Source of the DNA: Angiostrongylus vasorum
Lineage: Eukaryota > Nematoda > Chromadorea > Rhabditida > Metastrongylidae
Reading direction: 5' to 3'
NCBI GenBank assembly: GCA_018806985.1
Contig: JADANN010000322.1
Coordinates: 1 to 64,000 of the forward strand
DNA length: 64,000 nucleotides
Shown: positions 1-10,910 of the stretch, piece after piece
How positions within the stretch are numbered: the first letter of the stretch is position 1
Layout: each line of letters starts with the position of its first letter
Notes under the pieces: model-generated
What the model saw: the letters and a program-made list of their open reading frames with translations, nothing else
Told to the model about the DNA's origin: nothing
The model's database searches: none
Program-made: the position numbers and the translations under genes

Positions 1-872
1 GTTCTGTGCTTCCATCAATCGCCGGACGTGCTCGTCAACAGGAACTCATGATTGTACTGGTACGTAAGGACACTTATGTAGGAGATGAAGCTCAGGCCAA
101 AAGAGCTTGCGCTGACGATTCCCTATGTATTCGCGTTTCAGTCGTCTGTCCAGCACTTCTTCTTAACTTTCTTATTTTCAGGACTGCTTACTTTAAGTTA
201 TCCCATAGATCGTGGTATCGTGACGAATTGGGATGACATGGAGAAGATCTGGCACCACGTGTTTCACAATGAGCTTCGCGTCGCTCCTGAAGAGCGCCGA
301 GTGCTTCTAACCGAGGCACTGCTCAATCCTAAAGCTAATCGAGAGAAAATGACACAGATCATGTTTGAGAGATTCAATACGCCCGGTATGAACACAGATA
401 TCCAAGCTCTGCTGTTCTTGTACGCTTCCAGGCATACTTCTGGATTAGTTCTGAACTCCGGAGACGGAGTTACTCACACTGTTCCTATATATGAGGTAAA
501 GTCTCGCTGATAATTTGCTCGATCACCTGATCAGTTGACTAGATTACTTGTTCCAGGGATGCGCTTTAGTCTATGGAATCTTTCGTCCTAACCTTACGAG
601 TAGTCAACTATCTGATTACATGTTGAGGATTCTCACTGAACAAGGCTACTGGCTCACTACCACTGCAAAGCGTTAAACATTGGGCGAAACTAAAGAAAAG
701 TTGTGTTACACCGCTCTGGATTTTGAAAGGAAATGGCGAGGACTGCCTCGCCGTCCTCTATCCACACGACGTTTGAGCTCTCTGACTGTAGATTAATTTC
801 TGTTGGACCAGAGGGTTTCTCGTTGCCCTGAAGCTCTTCTCCGAGTGTGTACATTAGAATGTACTTCTTAAA
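1..872 (+). pseudogene. Actin pseudogene, 5' part (locus L)
   Basis: Translation matches conventional actin from about residue 30 onward: [23 protein letters not shown], then [50 protein letters not shown] and [18 protein letters not shown] intron (496-556) separates VPIYE from GCALVYGIF...ILTEQGYWLTTTAKR. An earlier intron appears to end at 181, but its donor near 94 is not a consensus GT. Lesions: a TAA at 674-676 where actin has Glu in AER-E; a frameshift near 735 between CYTALDFER and MARTASPSSIH; another near 832. The actin reading continues in the new frame through ELSDCRLISVGPEGF and RCPEALL to about 872, where a PLE interrupts it. The upstream end lies outside the window. Actin identity is established by family knowledge; non-function is inferred from the lesions. 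Confidence 0.93.
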
Positions 873-1965
873 ATAAATCCCACGTCCGATTTTTTAATTA
901 ACCTCGGCATTGATCAAGTGATTCTTCGTATTCTTGTTGAGCAAACACGAGGTGTTATTTTTATTCTTTATTTACGAACAAGGTGTTTCGGCGGATTTCA
1001 CCTTCCTCAAAGCCTGGAAAGGTCCAATCTATTAGGCAAACACTTCCATAACCAAACAGAAAAAAACGCTGAACCAAGATTTCAATCACATTGAACACAA
1101 AATAGCTTCTTTGCACACTCACCGCTTTCTAGGAGTCTTCCTCTGATATGTCGCGTGGAGACCAACCGTACAGAATTCACATGGAAGCGCAATGTACCCA
1201 TCCCATCAAAATAACAGGCCTATATACTGCCCAATATCACGTGTGATAATGAGGCATTCTTCCCTGCTGTTCATTTTCGGATTCCTGGAATTCATCCATA
1301 ATACCTCGAAAGTTTTGCGCGCTTGTGTTCGCGATTCCCCGTGCGAGGATCGTGACGTGTACTTCAAAGTCATCCGCGTTTTGTCTCTGGGTCCTGTGCG
1401 TGCCTAGTGGGGTACTTGGTCTACGTTTACCGACTAGGTGTTCTTTTATGCGGACACAGAGGGGTCTGCCCATTTCGCCAATGTATTCGTCTCCGCACGC
1501 CTTACAGGAGATCTGATAAACTGTATCCGAACTCATGCAATCACTGTCTCTACCATTAGGGCAAATTATGCAATTTTGCGCTGCACATAGACGGTCATAT
1601 AGGCGGTTACGAACTAGCTGGCCCCCCTAAGAGTGCTTGGTGGCATTTCAACTGCGTTCACCGAATTCTCTAGATCCGCCCTTTTTAGGCAGCGTTTTAT
1701 AGCTGCACTTACATCATTTGAGATGAAGGGTAAGATAAACGGGACCTTTTATCGCCAGAGTTATCGTTTAGGGGCCTAGGATTTCCCCTACACCTACCAC
1801 GAGCTACAGTTTCGTAGCCATTAGAAATGGCTATTTGCTGTGCCAAGTTCCTGGACTCCTCTCTCTGCTCTCTTCCCGTGCACACATTGGTTGCTGTTCG
1901 AAACATGTTTCTTACAAGCGTCCTTTTCGTGTGAAAGGAGTGAGAGGACAGGTAATGAACCAAGA
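873..1965 (-). mobile_element. Penelope-like element, 5'-truncated, minus strand (locus L)
   Basis: Reading the minus strand from 1965 down: end of the RT region (VHYLSSHSFHTKRTLVRNMFR), linker (REESRNLAQQIAISNGYET), then a GIY-YIG endonuclease (1536-1237) with TVYQISCKACGDEYIGEMGR and CVRIKEHL, the Cys-rich GIY-YIG layout known from PLEs. The 3' terminal repeat follows (about 1140-873) with a degenerate hammerhead motif at 979-1016. It lacks the RT catalytic motifs, so it is 5'-truncated. Its 3' end abuts actin sequence near 873. It is nearly identical to 50712-51807 in inverted orientation. EN gene fragment is open but separated from the upstream linker by a frameshift. Confidence 0.88.
979..1016 (-). 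ncRNA. Degenerate hammerhead-like motif in PLE 3' end
   Basis: Minus strand reads CAGGCU-UUGAGGA-A-GGUG/CGCC stem II-GAAAC. The core C3 is U, and the ACGUC cleavage segment seen in other copies is replaced by ACACC, so cleavage is not expected. Confidence 0.55.
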
Positions 1966-2665
1966 TGTTATGTCTATGTGCAAAGCAAAATTGCACAATT
2001 TGCCCCTAATGGTAGACACTGTGATTGCACGAGCTCAGGTACAGTTTATGTGATCTCCTGTAAGGCGTGCCGAGACGAATACATTGGAGGAACGGGTAGG
2101 CGACTCTGTGTGCACATAAAAGAACAGCTAGTCGGTAAACGTAGACCAAATACCCCAGCAGGCACGCACAGGACCCAGAGACAAAACGCGGAGGACTTTG
2201 AAGTACACGTCACGATCCTCGCACGGGGAATCGCGGACACAAACGCGCAAAACTTTCGAGGCATTCTAGATGAATTCCAGAAATCCGAAAATGAACAGCA
2301 GGGAAGAATGCCTCATTATCACACGTGATATTGGGCAGTATATAAGCCTGTTATTTTTATGGGATGGGTACATTGCGCTTCCATGTGAGTTCTGTACGGT
2401 TGGTCTCCACGCGAGATATCAGAGGAAGACTCCTAGAAAGCGGTGAGTGTGCAAAGAAGCTATTTTGTGTTCAATTTGATTGAAATCTTGGTTTAGCGTT
2501 TTTTCTGTTTGGTTATGGAAGTGTTTCGCCTAATAGATTGCTGTCAACTTGACCTTTCCAAGCTATGAGGAAGGTGAAATCGGACGAAACCCCTTGTTCG
2601 TGAACAAAGAATAAAAATAACACCTCGTGTTTGCTCAACAAGAATACGAAGAAGTACTTTTTTCA
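1966..2665 (+). mobile_element. Penelope-like element endonuclease end, plus strand (locus L)
   Basis: Begins abruptly next to the minus-strand PLE (junction about 1962-1971) and encodes the GIY-YIG endonuclease in one frame: NGRHCDCTSSGTVYVISCK, ACRDEYIGGTGRRLCVHIKE, then TILARGIADTNAQNF, stop at 2328. The usual YIGEMGRPLCVRIKEH reads YIGGTGRRLCVHIKEQ here, so catalytic-region residues have drifted (RIKEH to HIKEQ). The 3' terminal region runs to the motif CACCTCGTGTTTGCTCAAC near 2640. With the minus-strand partner it forms an outward-facing palindrome inserted into actin. Closest to 49973-50711 in inverted orientation, but visibly less similar than the other half of the palindrome. Confidence 0.87.
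2558..2596 (+). ncRNA. Degenerate hammerhead-like motif in PLE 3' end
   Basis: Plus strand: CAAGCU-AUGAGGA-A-GGUGAAAUCGGAC-GAAAC. Core C3 is A, stem II is disrupted and the ACGUC segment is absent. A relic only. Confidence 0.45.
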
Positions 2666-2708
2666 TTCCTTTGAAAAAAGAGGACGATTCTTTTAGCCAT
2701 CACTACTC

Positions 2709-3108
2709 GGGTTGGAGGCGTGTGGAGTCCACGAAATCTTGTTCAACTAGGTCGTGATGTGCAGTATTGACACTCGAAAAGATCTGTGGGCCAACACGAT
2801 CTTGAGAGGGGAAACACCTTGTTTCTCGGCCTTGCAGAGCGCATGGACAAAGAAGTGACGCTTTAGTTCTTAGGTGTGTAGTTAGTTCCTAGGAATGAGT
2901 CACGCATTAATCTTTACCTTTACCTGCTTAGATCTACGAAGATTCCAGGTCGATGAAAATCATGATCGTTGAAGTTCCTGAGCTTAAATATTCGGTCTGG
3001 ATAGGTGGATCTGTCCTAGCCTCCTTGTGAAGCTTCCAGGAAATGTGAATCACAAAGGAGGAGTACAATGAATGCGGACCCTCCATCGTTCACCGAAAGT
3101 TTTGCTGA
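2709..3108 (+). pseudogene. Actin pseudogene, 3' part (locus L)
   Basis: Continues the actin interrupted near 872. One frame gives LEACGVHEILFN, stop, VVMCSIDTRKDLWANTILRG, matching the family segment around ESAGIHET...CDIDIRKDLYANTVLSGG. A frameshift near 2825 leads to LAERMDKEVTL. After a probable short intron (about 2875-2935), SMKIMIVEVPELKYSVWIGG and SVLASL follow, then an in-frame TGA, SFQEM, another TGA, ITKEEYNECGPSIVHRK-FC and TGA at 3106-3108. The natural C-terminus KCF is FC here. At least four lesions make this non-coding. There is no second copy of this part in the window. Confidence 0.93.
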
Positions 3109-4174
3109 GCAGAACATCCTCGCTTGTGATAATACACTGACGTGTAGCAATAAATAGATTTCGGTGTGTCTCGAGTATGTGATTGCTGGACTAGAGTAAT
3201 GGCGCTTATGCCTAATCACAGAATTAGCGTTCCAGTTTTCGCTGCTCTTTCCTGTTTTCACCAATATTTAGCAAAGGTTTATTTGAAATAGACACAGCAA
3301 GTCAAATCATTTTCACAAATGTCTCGTGCGACCATTTGAAACATTTAGGCCGACGATGGTGTCACGTTAATAGGAGCAATTGGTGAATTCAGAACTTGGA
3401 AACAACCACGAAACGTTGCAATGTTTCCCTAACAACTAACTCTTTCCAAAATATTAACTTTACTTAGGACTTGTCCGCAGTACCAGAAACATCGTTTGTA
3501 GGAAGGCCAAATGTGAAATTCGAATGCAAAAAAATTTCCACCACTACCGACAGCAGCAAAGATCAACAGATCAATCGGGACACCATGACATTCTGCTTGG
3601 CGAGGTCACACTTGTTGGGATACTTCAAAGATTTGTCCACTCTAAAAGACTGGAATCGGAGTGAATTACGAGAACTTGCACATTGTTGGTAGAGATCGAA
3701 AGGTTATAGTTCTTTGTTCCAATTAGCACATTTCTGTATGGGTTGAGATATGTTCAGATTTTACATAATTGGGTGCGGAAAGGTGGAGTTGTGTGAATAT
3801 CCACGGTTCAGCGGCTAGCCCGGAATTGCAGTCTTTGTTGAGTGTGGCGTCACACTATCTCATTGCTTGAGAGGACATCGTTGGTCATCTTCGACGCGGG
3901 TTTGTTGCCGGTTTTTGCAACGTAATGAGTTTCAAGTTAAATCCAACTAGCACGCAACTAGTTACAATAAGGAACGTGCCACTATTAGGCTGCTCTGGAA
4001 TAAATGAGCATTTTGAAATATTTATTTTTTTAATGTGTTTTTTGCCACAAAATATTCGTTTTTACCTTACAATAAATTATTAAAAAGCTGATTATATGAT
4101 CTTTTCGAACATTACTTTATAGCTTGTCAAAAGTTAAACTTTTTTTCAAAAAATTTTTGGCTTTGCAATTTTAG
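3109..4174. other. No recognisable gene
   Basis: About 1 kb of AT-rich sequence after the actin pseudogene. I find no protein family, RNA gene or clear repeat. The last ~100 bases (poly-T/A-rich, ending just before 4175) are probably the mariner 5' untranslated/terminal region, because the final ~30 bases resemble those preceding the mariner at 54390. Confidence 0.5.
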
Positions 4175-4911
4175 ATGTCAAAACCAGAATTTGGCTAAAT
4201 TTTGTCGTTTGAGTTCAAACTCGGTCGTGGCGCAGCAGAGACGGCTCTAAACATTGACGTGAAGGCGTGAAGGTACTGTTGGTAAACCAACTGTACGAAC
4301 ATGGTTCCGGAAATTCTGATCTGATGATTTTGACTTCGAAGATATGGTAGGCCGAGAACGTCCTAATGAACTTGACGACAATGACTTGAAGGCACTTGTG
4401 GGAACAAACACGCGAACAACTGTTCCAGAGCTTGCGGATCAGCTTCGCGTGAACATAGGAAGGAACAATGTTAATTCATTTGAATCGCATAGGAAAGACG
4501 AAAAACTCGACAAGTGGATGAGGCACAAATTAAGCGATAATAAAAAAAAATCGCCTTTTTTAAGTGTCGTCTGCTGTTATTCTGCGCAACAGAAACGACC
4601 CTTTTTTTGCTAGAATTGTGAGGTGCGCCGAAAAGTGGGTTCTGTAAGACAGCAGGCGGCGTTTAGCACAATGTTTAGATTGCGATCAGGCTCCACAGCA
4701 CTTCCCAAGGCCAAAATTGCGCCAAAAAAAGGTTGTGGTGACTGTTTGGTGGTCTGGTCTGCAGCCGAGCTTATTCATCAAAGCTTCTTGAATCCGTGCG
4801 AACCGATTACAGCAGAGTGGCATTGCCAACAAATCGACGAAATGCCTCTTAGCCTGGTGCGCCGGATCGAACCAGCGATCGTCGCAGTGTGTTTTGCACG
4901 TCACCTCTAAT
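4175..4911 (+). pseudogene. Mariner (cecropia/SETMAR-type) transposase remnant 1
   Basis: Starts MSKPEF, then FEFKLGRGAAETALNI (helix-turn-helix region), an interrupted stretch, and an open piece 4344-4613 with NELDDNDLKALVGTNTRTTV (second DNA-binding helix region). After a frameshift the catalytic domain reads RIVRCAEKWVL, stop, PKAKIAPKK, LVVWSAAELIHQSFLNPCEP and ITAEWHCQQIDEM. The first catalytic Asp (family CDEKW) is Ala here, and the domain stops before the DNA-x-x-H second Asp. In-frame stops and frameshifts show it is dead. A close relative lies inverted at 53860-54390. Confidence 0.85.
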
Positions 4912-5644
4912 CACTTTGTTATAAGCGCCGAACTCTTTTACCTTATTGGCATACATAATCCAAAGTCAGCATTTAGTTCCACAAATGGATTGCAGATCAG
5001 AAATTGGAATGGAGAGGTGCACCGTTGATCCAATTAGTGGTTTCAAGCGAAATTTATCTGACCACCAACTATTTTGCTATCATCGTTGTAATTTTTGGTC
5101 AAATGTCAAAAACTGAAATTCCGGTTAATTTTCAATTTTCAGTGAATCTGACAGTAACAAAAATCAGAAAGAAATAGAAACAAAAACGTTGGAAATGCAA
5201 GAAAAAATGATGCAGGAACACAACAAATAAAAAATATTAAAAAAATTAAAACGAGTTTCTGGAATGCAAAACTACAACGGGTGTCATTTCAGTGATAAGA
5301 ATACGCGCATGCAATTCGTGAGTAAAAAAACCGCCTCCTTTTTTATTGAGAGTGTTGTCATAGATTTTTGTTCTTTCCAAAACTGATTTCCATTCACAAG
5401 TTCGTGCTTCTTCCACTGGAGTTCCCTGGAAGGCGAAATTCTCTGAATTGATTCACTTTGATTTCTTCATCTACGTACCGAGTTTCTGCTCTATGTGTGT
5501 GTAAGTATAAATATGTATCGAGATGCAGTTGACACTTCCTTTTCTCGTGCTACAATTCTGCATTTCTACTCGAGAATTCTACAATGCTGAAAAATAACTT
5601 TGTGCTGAAAATAACTGTGAAATAACGTTTCCGCACAAAGGGCT
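4912..5644. other. No recognisable gene
   Basis: AT-rich intergenic sequence with A-runs. No coding similarity or repeat partner was seen in the window. Confidence 0.5.
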
Positions 5645-5935
5645 TTACTGCTGTCTATAGAGACACTCCTCCCACCGGTTTACCACCTCACCGTGGCAGA
5701 GAGGTGTTCCTGGGTGTCGGGCCGCGACGTACAGCGAGGGATTCATCCACCCGGCAGGGCTTCCCGAACTGAGAAAAAGCCCGGCGTTTCCATCAGGTAG
5801 CCCAACCAAGAGTATACCGATGCCAGGATCCACCATCATCTTGGTATCAAATTAGTAGTATGCTGGAAAATGTTCCTTTAATTTACAAGGGCGACGACTG
5901 CCTGTGGTGGTGACGACCTGGAGCAGGCTTTGGCC
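5645..5935 (-). repeat. Short interspersed repeat family S1, copy 1
   Basis: On the minus strand it shares, in order, the blocks GGTGGATCCTGG, GATGGAAACGCCGG, TTCTCAGTTCGGGA, CGACACCCAGGAAC and GAGGTGGTAAACCG with 27515-27895, 43315-43660 and 57590-57905. At ~300-380 bases with no ORF it behaves like a SINE or short non-autonomous element. I do not recognise the family. Confidence 0.7.
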
Positions 5936-6301
5936 ACGCCGATCTTAAGACTTCAGGAAAACACCATAGCTAAACCAGCGAAATTCCGAAAAATGGAGAC
6001 TATGCTGAGGCCGGCTCAACCGGTGAGGTGGGGTCGTCTAACCATCCACATATCCAAGCATAGAGAGTTCTTTACTTGGCAACGAATACTTCCACCTCTA
6101 CATATATGTTTTAGAGAATACTCTCGAGAATACAGCCATTGAAACATGATGGCATCATAATCAGAGAAGGTGTACACGAACTGGCTAAGAGAAGCTATGT
6201 AAGTAAGGTTAAGTACACGGGCGCAAACGAGGAAGAAGAGGAATTTCTACGCAAGCTCTCTCCACCTCTGCAGCACACCGGCTAACCTACTGAGAAAGAA
6301 T

Positions 6302-6475
6302 TCACCAACGAACTTCATGTAGTGTGCACCTGTCACCAGCAGCAAGTTGTTTGCTTTGCATTCTAGATTCCAACTCGTTCAACTTTTGCAGCGCTAGTTC
6401 TGTCATGTGAAGGCAGGCGTTGTCCTGGAGAAGGAATGGTCCTTTCTTTTTGGGAAAACCACTGGCAAGGCCCAC
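6302..6475 (-). pseudogene. Mariner transposase catalytic fragment
   Basis: Minus-strand translation contains KKGPFLLQDNACLHMTELAL and QKLNELE, matching the mariner block around the second catalytic Asp (consensus GP-[IL]-L-x-DNA-x-x-H). Only ~30 residues align. Flanking residues do not match, so this is a small fragment directly abutting an RTE fragment. Confidence 0.7.
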
Positions 6476-6615
6476 CGGAGCTTCGCCAATTACAAAGCCA
6501 AGATGATTGCACTCCAACGGCCAGACGGAACAGCAAAAGTCTCAAGAAAGGAAATGGATGAAACCATTCACAACTACAACTCGGATTCCATCGATACACA
6601 TTGTGAAAGTCGTGG
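6470..6615 (+). pseudogene. RTE LINE fragment (between EN and RT)
   Basis: The translated piece SFANYKAKMIALQRPDGTAK then VSRKEMDETIHNYNSD resembles the linker just before the RT domain of the RTE elements at 32880 and 37660. It is about 45 codons and isolated, fused to the minus-strand mariner fragment. Confidence 0.6.
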
Positions 6616-7689
6616 CTCGATGTGAACTTTTCTGTTGCAGTAGAAACCGTCAAATTCTACAAATCTTTGCCTGCAAGGCAAAGTTTCCCTTATTTTACTG
6701 CGATGAAAAAAGGATGCGATGATGTTCTCAAATATTTTATTTCTTTGCTCATCTGGCTCTTCTCCGTTGGCAATTTAGAAGTTAAACTTCATTGTTTTTG
6801 TTTGAAAGTTAGTTCCAAACGCACCACTGGAAAAGAGAGCCTGAATATTATGTGTGTCATGTGTGTCACAGTAATATTGAAAAGAGTTCGCTTTATAAAT
6901 CTTTAAGGTTCTGAACATGTTGCATGTTGTCGTGTACGAGAAATTTTCGCCAGTTATTGAAAAACCAGTGTCCTCACGAGCGCGTTTACCTACAAACATG
7001 AAAAAAAAGAATGAGCTGCCTTACACCACAGTGACTGTTTCTCAATCTGAACGTTAAAGCACAAAAGGAAGCCTCAGGTGAACAGCTCTAGCATTTATTT
7101 CAACGAAATTCGTCAAATGCCTTAGAAGTTGTTAAGATGTTTCAAAGACATTGCTTCACTGCATGCTAGTTATTAAAATATCGACTGTTGCTATATAGAT
7201 TGTATTCTTGAGCAGATATCATAACCAGCGGAAAATCAGCAAAGATCGTCTTGTATAAAAGGACAATGTCGGATGAGTTCGCTTTATTCGAGAGGTGTTC
7301 CTCACCAGAAGATTCGCCTCGGCGTGACAATGGAAACCCACATAACGAGGACGAACGGCTGTGGAGAATCTACTGGTATCATTGCCGCTTTGAAGAACGC
7401 AAAAAGCTTCCAAACTTAGTCGGGTTTCTCCTTACAGCAACCTCATGTTAATTTATCACGGTGTCTGGGGATAGAATAATCTTCTCAGGATAAGATATAA
7501 TTAGTACAGAATATTATACTATTCCATGTTCTAGGAAAAAAGGATAGAATTCGGTGCAAGGTTAACTGGCTTGAATTCGCGCTCATGAGAAAGGAAATAA
7601 GTAGATGGTTTACTAGGTTATCATTAATTAATCTATTAGTCCATATTAATTTATTATCAGATTTATATCCAGCGCCCTTATGCTTCGAT
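6616..7689. other. No recognisable gene
   Basis: Mixed AT-rich sequence. Several reading frames of 60-95 codons occur here, but none has coding character or a family match. Confidence 0.45.
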
Positions 7690-8035
7690 ACGCGTCCTCC
7701 TATACACCATTCAAGAAGGCTTTCAAACGTTTCTGCATGTGGGTTCCCATGCTGCTTGAGGGATTTTTTCGGCCTCGTTGGGAATATCGTATGATGCTGG
7801 ATGAGTCGATTCTCCCTGGAATGCTGAGGCAGCCGTGCCGATGAATTATAGCAAAGGCAAAAAAGAAGCTCGCTTGTCCCACACATGTCTGCCATTAATT
7901 CCGACACCTCGGAATAACGAGAAGCATGACAGATCCGGATCGGTGTTGAAGGGTCGAACGAGGACCTGCGTTGGTTCGACCGTCCGTGAAGTGAAGGGGG
8001 ATAGCCAACCACTACCCTACCTTCGTTCGTACCAA
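7690..8035 (-). repeat. tRNA-type SINE family S2, diverged copy 1
   Basis: Shares ordered blocks with 30345-30696 and 59615-59973: TGCTTGAGG, AATATCGTA, ATTCTCCCTGGA, and a block ending GAGAAGC. The tRNA-like head expected at the high-coordinate end is not convincing here, so this copy is old. Confidence 0.55.
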
Positions 8036-8939
8036 GAATGAGTAGCTCCAAAAAAAAGCCATTCCAGGTCCACCTTTTTTGTTCCAGATAGGAGTAAAGT
8101 AGAGTTATCTTCGAAGAGCGCTAAATTCAAGACAAAAAAATACGCCAGCGACTAGTTTTAGTGACAATCTAATCTAGAAACACCGTGACACGGCTTCCAC
8201 TTTTAACGTGTCCAGAGGGATCTTGTTTAACCAGCAGGTACCAGTATAGAAACAATGCTGAAGGCTGGCAAAGGCTTATAAGCTCCATCCGTGCCACATA
8301 AAATCAACTGTATTTGTTGCCTTAAAACATCGGCGTCTAGCATGGCTGAAATTCCAATGTGCTATTAAAACTGCCCAGGTATTTTCAAACAAGCAGGTTT
8401 GTGAGAATATTACAAGGCAATCTGTACAGAGTAGTTATTAATAATTGAATCAATAATTAGAGCGGTTCTAAGAAAGAAATAGGGATACATATGTAATGAA
8501 GGATTTTCTATCAACATGCCTTACTATTGTCAAAGAAGGATTTCATTATTAACGCCGTGTTGGATTTTTTAGAAATTTTCTACATTTAAAACGCCACTCC
8601 ATAAATGAGTTGCCGACGGCTAACAGCAATATTTCTAAAGAAAAAGAATAGCGAACAAGAATCAGCTTTTCAGGTAAAAAAGCAAGTTCAGAACACCGTG
8701 CAGCCGCAGCCTTAATACTGTTGATATGAAACAGGAAACTTAAAATTTTTATTGATGGTAAAACGACCATGTAGACGAGAACCGCATAGTCAAATCTCTA
8801 AGCAATGAGCATTGTCCGGTAGCCTGCCCGATGGTCGAGAACGAATATTAATGGAGAGAAGGAAGGAGACGTTAGATCAAGTATTTTATAACACAATAGG
8901 CTCTACGGCAGAAACTGTAAAGAATAGTTAGTGGCGGAG
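8036..8939. other. No recognisable gene
   Basis: No coding similarity or repeat partner seen. Confidence 0.45.
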
Positions 8940-10010
8940 AGGAGCGGTTCAGATCGTGTAGAAAATTAGCCACGTGGGTCTTTTAGTCGTTGTACTGATC
9001 AAACAGCCTCGAACCTGGGTAATTAAACCGTTTACATACATAAATGCAACATAATAACATAATAGCAACGATTGAGGAGTGGTGGCACAAGAATCACGCG
9101 AGTTAAAGCTATGAGGTGTTGTGGCCAGTAGTGAAGTGAGGGTAACAACGAAATAATGGCATCTGAATATTAGTACATCATTAATACAATAATAACAGTA
9201 ATAATGAATGATTACATACAATTAACTGCTGGTTAGCCATGAGCGATGCCGCGCTAGCACTATCCGCGGCTGGTGCAGCGGCTGAGGGAGACAGTATGCT
9301 GGCGGTGGAGAGGGATACAGACAAGCCGCATTTTCGGCTGAGTTAAGGATCAACCTTATCGCGGTGAGGTGCACTTTTTTAGCATGATCGATGAGGACAG
9401 TAAGTTATGTGAGCATTGACGGTGCTATGGACAACGAATGACGAGTCATCTACGGAACAGAGTCAGGCGGCTGGTCGTGGATAACGCTATGTCTGCAACG
9501 TGAAGTTTGAGCATCGATGGGTGCCACCATTGCCTAAGAGTCAAGGGCCAGAATGATAATGACTGAAACTGATAAGCCTATAGCGGCTTAACAAATACAT
9601 AGCATAAGTTGGCCGCTCAGCGGCCTTGTACGCATGGCGTACATTGTGGGAGGAATGGTACATGCCACCGATGGCGTTGCAAGCAGAACGCATTTGGAAA
9701 CACCTGCCACTGCTGACAGCGCACCGTAGACAAGCTAAGAAACGAGATACAATAATCTGCGGATAACTGAGGATGAATGAGAATGAGTGAGAATGAATGA
9801 GAATGATTGGGAACGACTGAGAATGAGTTGAGGTGATTGAGGGTGATTGAGGATGACTGGGGATGATGTTGCAAGGAGCGGATTATCCGCACTACCGATC
9901 GGGCGTAAGGTGAGTGATGGCATAACTCCGCCGTCGAAGGCATCTGGCTTATATTGGCTGCGGAAGAAGCGTGCGTATGCAACCGCTGCCGGTATGGATT
10001 GTTGATCCAG
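8940..10010 (-). repeat. ~1 kb dispersed repeat R1 with SL1-like 22-mer, copy 1
   Basis: Shares many blocks in the same order with 20090-21240, including CAACGTGAAGTTTGAGCATC, GCCTTGTACGCATGGC and CACCGATGGCGTTGCAA. Minus strand 9029-9008 matches the nematode SL1 spliced leader at 20 of 22 positions. Bases 9770-9870 are a degenerate 6-12 bp minisatellite of the type GAATGAGAATGA. No ORF looks coding. Confidence 0.75.
9008..9029 (-). other. SL1 spliced-leader-like 22-mer
   Basis: The reverse complement begins GGTTTAATTACCCAGG and ends TTCGAG. It differs from canonical SL1 only at positions 15 and 19. The bases that follow do not resemble the SL RNA body, so it is not an intact SL RNA gene. 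Confidence 0.6.
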
Positions 10011-10730
10011 GACTACAGCAGACTGTACTTAACCGCCTAAAACACCAAACGTTATTGGCTTCGTTGTTTTACAAGGAAATAGTAAGCTGTTCTACTGCTA
10101 CGCCTACTCCTTCCGATAAGTCATCGTTGCTGTGCGACTAAAATCAACCTGAACCGCTATTGTGCCTGAAACACTAAACGTGAACGACCGAGTAGAATAA
10201 AAAAGGTTACATTGCGGTATTTGGTGTGCGGTTGCGAGACGGCCATGGTATGGACATCAAATGCTATTGTTTTGAAATAGATAGAGAACTTTTCAAGAAG
10301 GAAGTTCTCTATAGAAACAACAAATAAGAATATATGATTCACACAAGAGATATTAAAGTGAAAGGTAGAGTACAATTCACGAGAAATATTCTCTAAACAC
10401 CTCTGGATATATTAAGAGGATTAGGTTGAAAATTTTGCTAGCTTTAAGATTAGGATAATGCAATATGCAACAAGTTCAAGAGGCAGAGGCAAGACACAAA
10501 GACAGGAAGTGAATAAAACATTAAATAACGTGAAGTGAGTGATGTGATGGTTTTGTATAGTCCAGTCTACACGAAGGGTTTCGTTGGTCGATTTGTCGAC
10601 AAAGATTCCCTCTGGAGCGAATCACGTTACTAGGAAAACAGGAGAAGTGAAAAGGAAGACGTCACCTTGCCAATAAAACAAAGAATTCTAACAACACAAC
10701 CTGCACCTGGATTTTCCCATAGATGACATG
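10011..10730. other. No recognisable gene
   Basis: AT-rich sequence between repeat R1 and PLE debris. No coding similarity seen. Confidence 0.4.
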
Positions 10731-10850
10731 CCTATAAGATGGGCTCGAATGTGTTTCAACTTTTCATTAATTTAATTTCTGTTGGACCAGAGGGTTTCTC
10801 GTTGCATTGAAGCTCTACTCCGGGTGTGTACATTAGAATGTACTTCTTCC
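10731..10850. pseudogene. PLE RT scrap fused to an actin exon fragment
   Basis: 10731-10760 matches the PLE RT region at 12520-12546 (AAGATGGGC...GAATGTGTTTCAAC). 10771-10850 matches actin pseudogene bases 798-880 (ISVGPEGF, then the LEC... region), ending at the same point where a PLE 3' end begins at locus L. The actin piece therefore travels with the PLE end. Confidence 0.8.
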
Positions 10851-10910
10851 AATAAATCCCACGTCCGATTTTCCGATTTTCTATTAGCCTCGGCATTGAT
10901 CAAGTGATTC

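Noticed and set aside
85..510. Functional actin gene
   Set aside because: Strong actin match over this segment, but a stop at 674, frameshifts near 735 and 832, an abnormal splice donor, a PLE insertion and further stops in the 3' part rule out an actin product.
4863..4880. Shared 18-mer GGATCGAACCAGCGATCG at 4863 and 32345 as evidence of a common element
   Set aside because: Flanks do not match. The first lies in mariner sequence and the second in an unrelated open frame, so chance or a very short shared piece is more likely.
8940..9029. SL1 RNA gene
   Set aside because: The leader-like 22-mer is present, but the donor is GC rather than GT and the SL RNA body with its Sm site is not recognisable.
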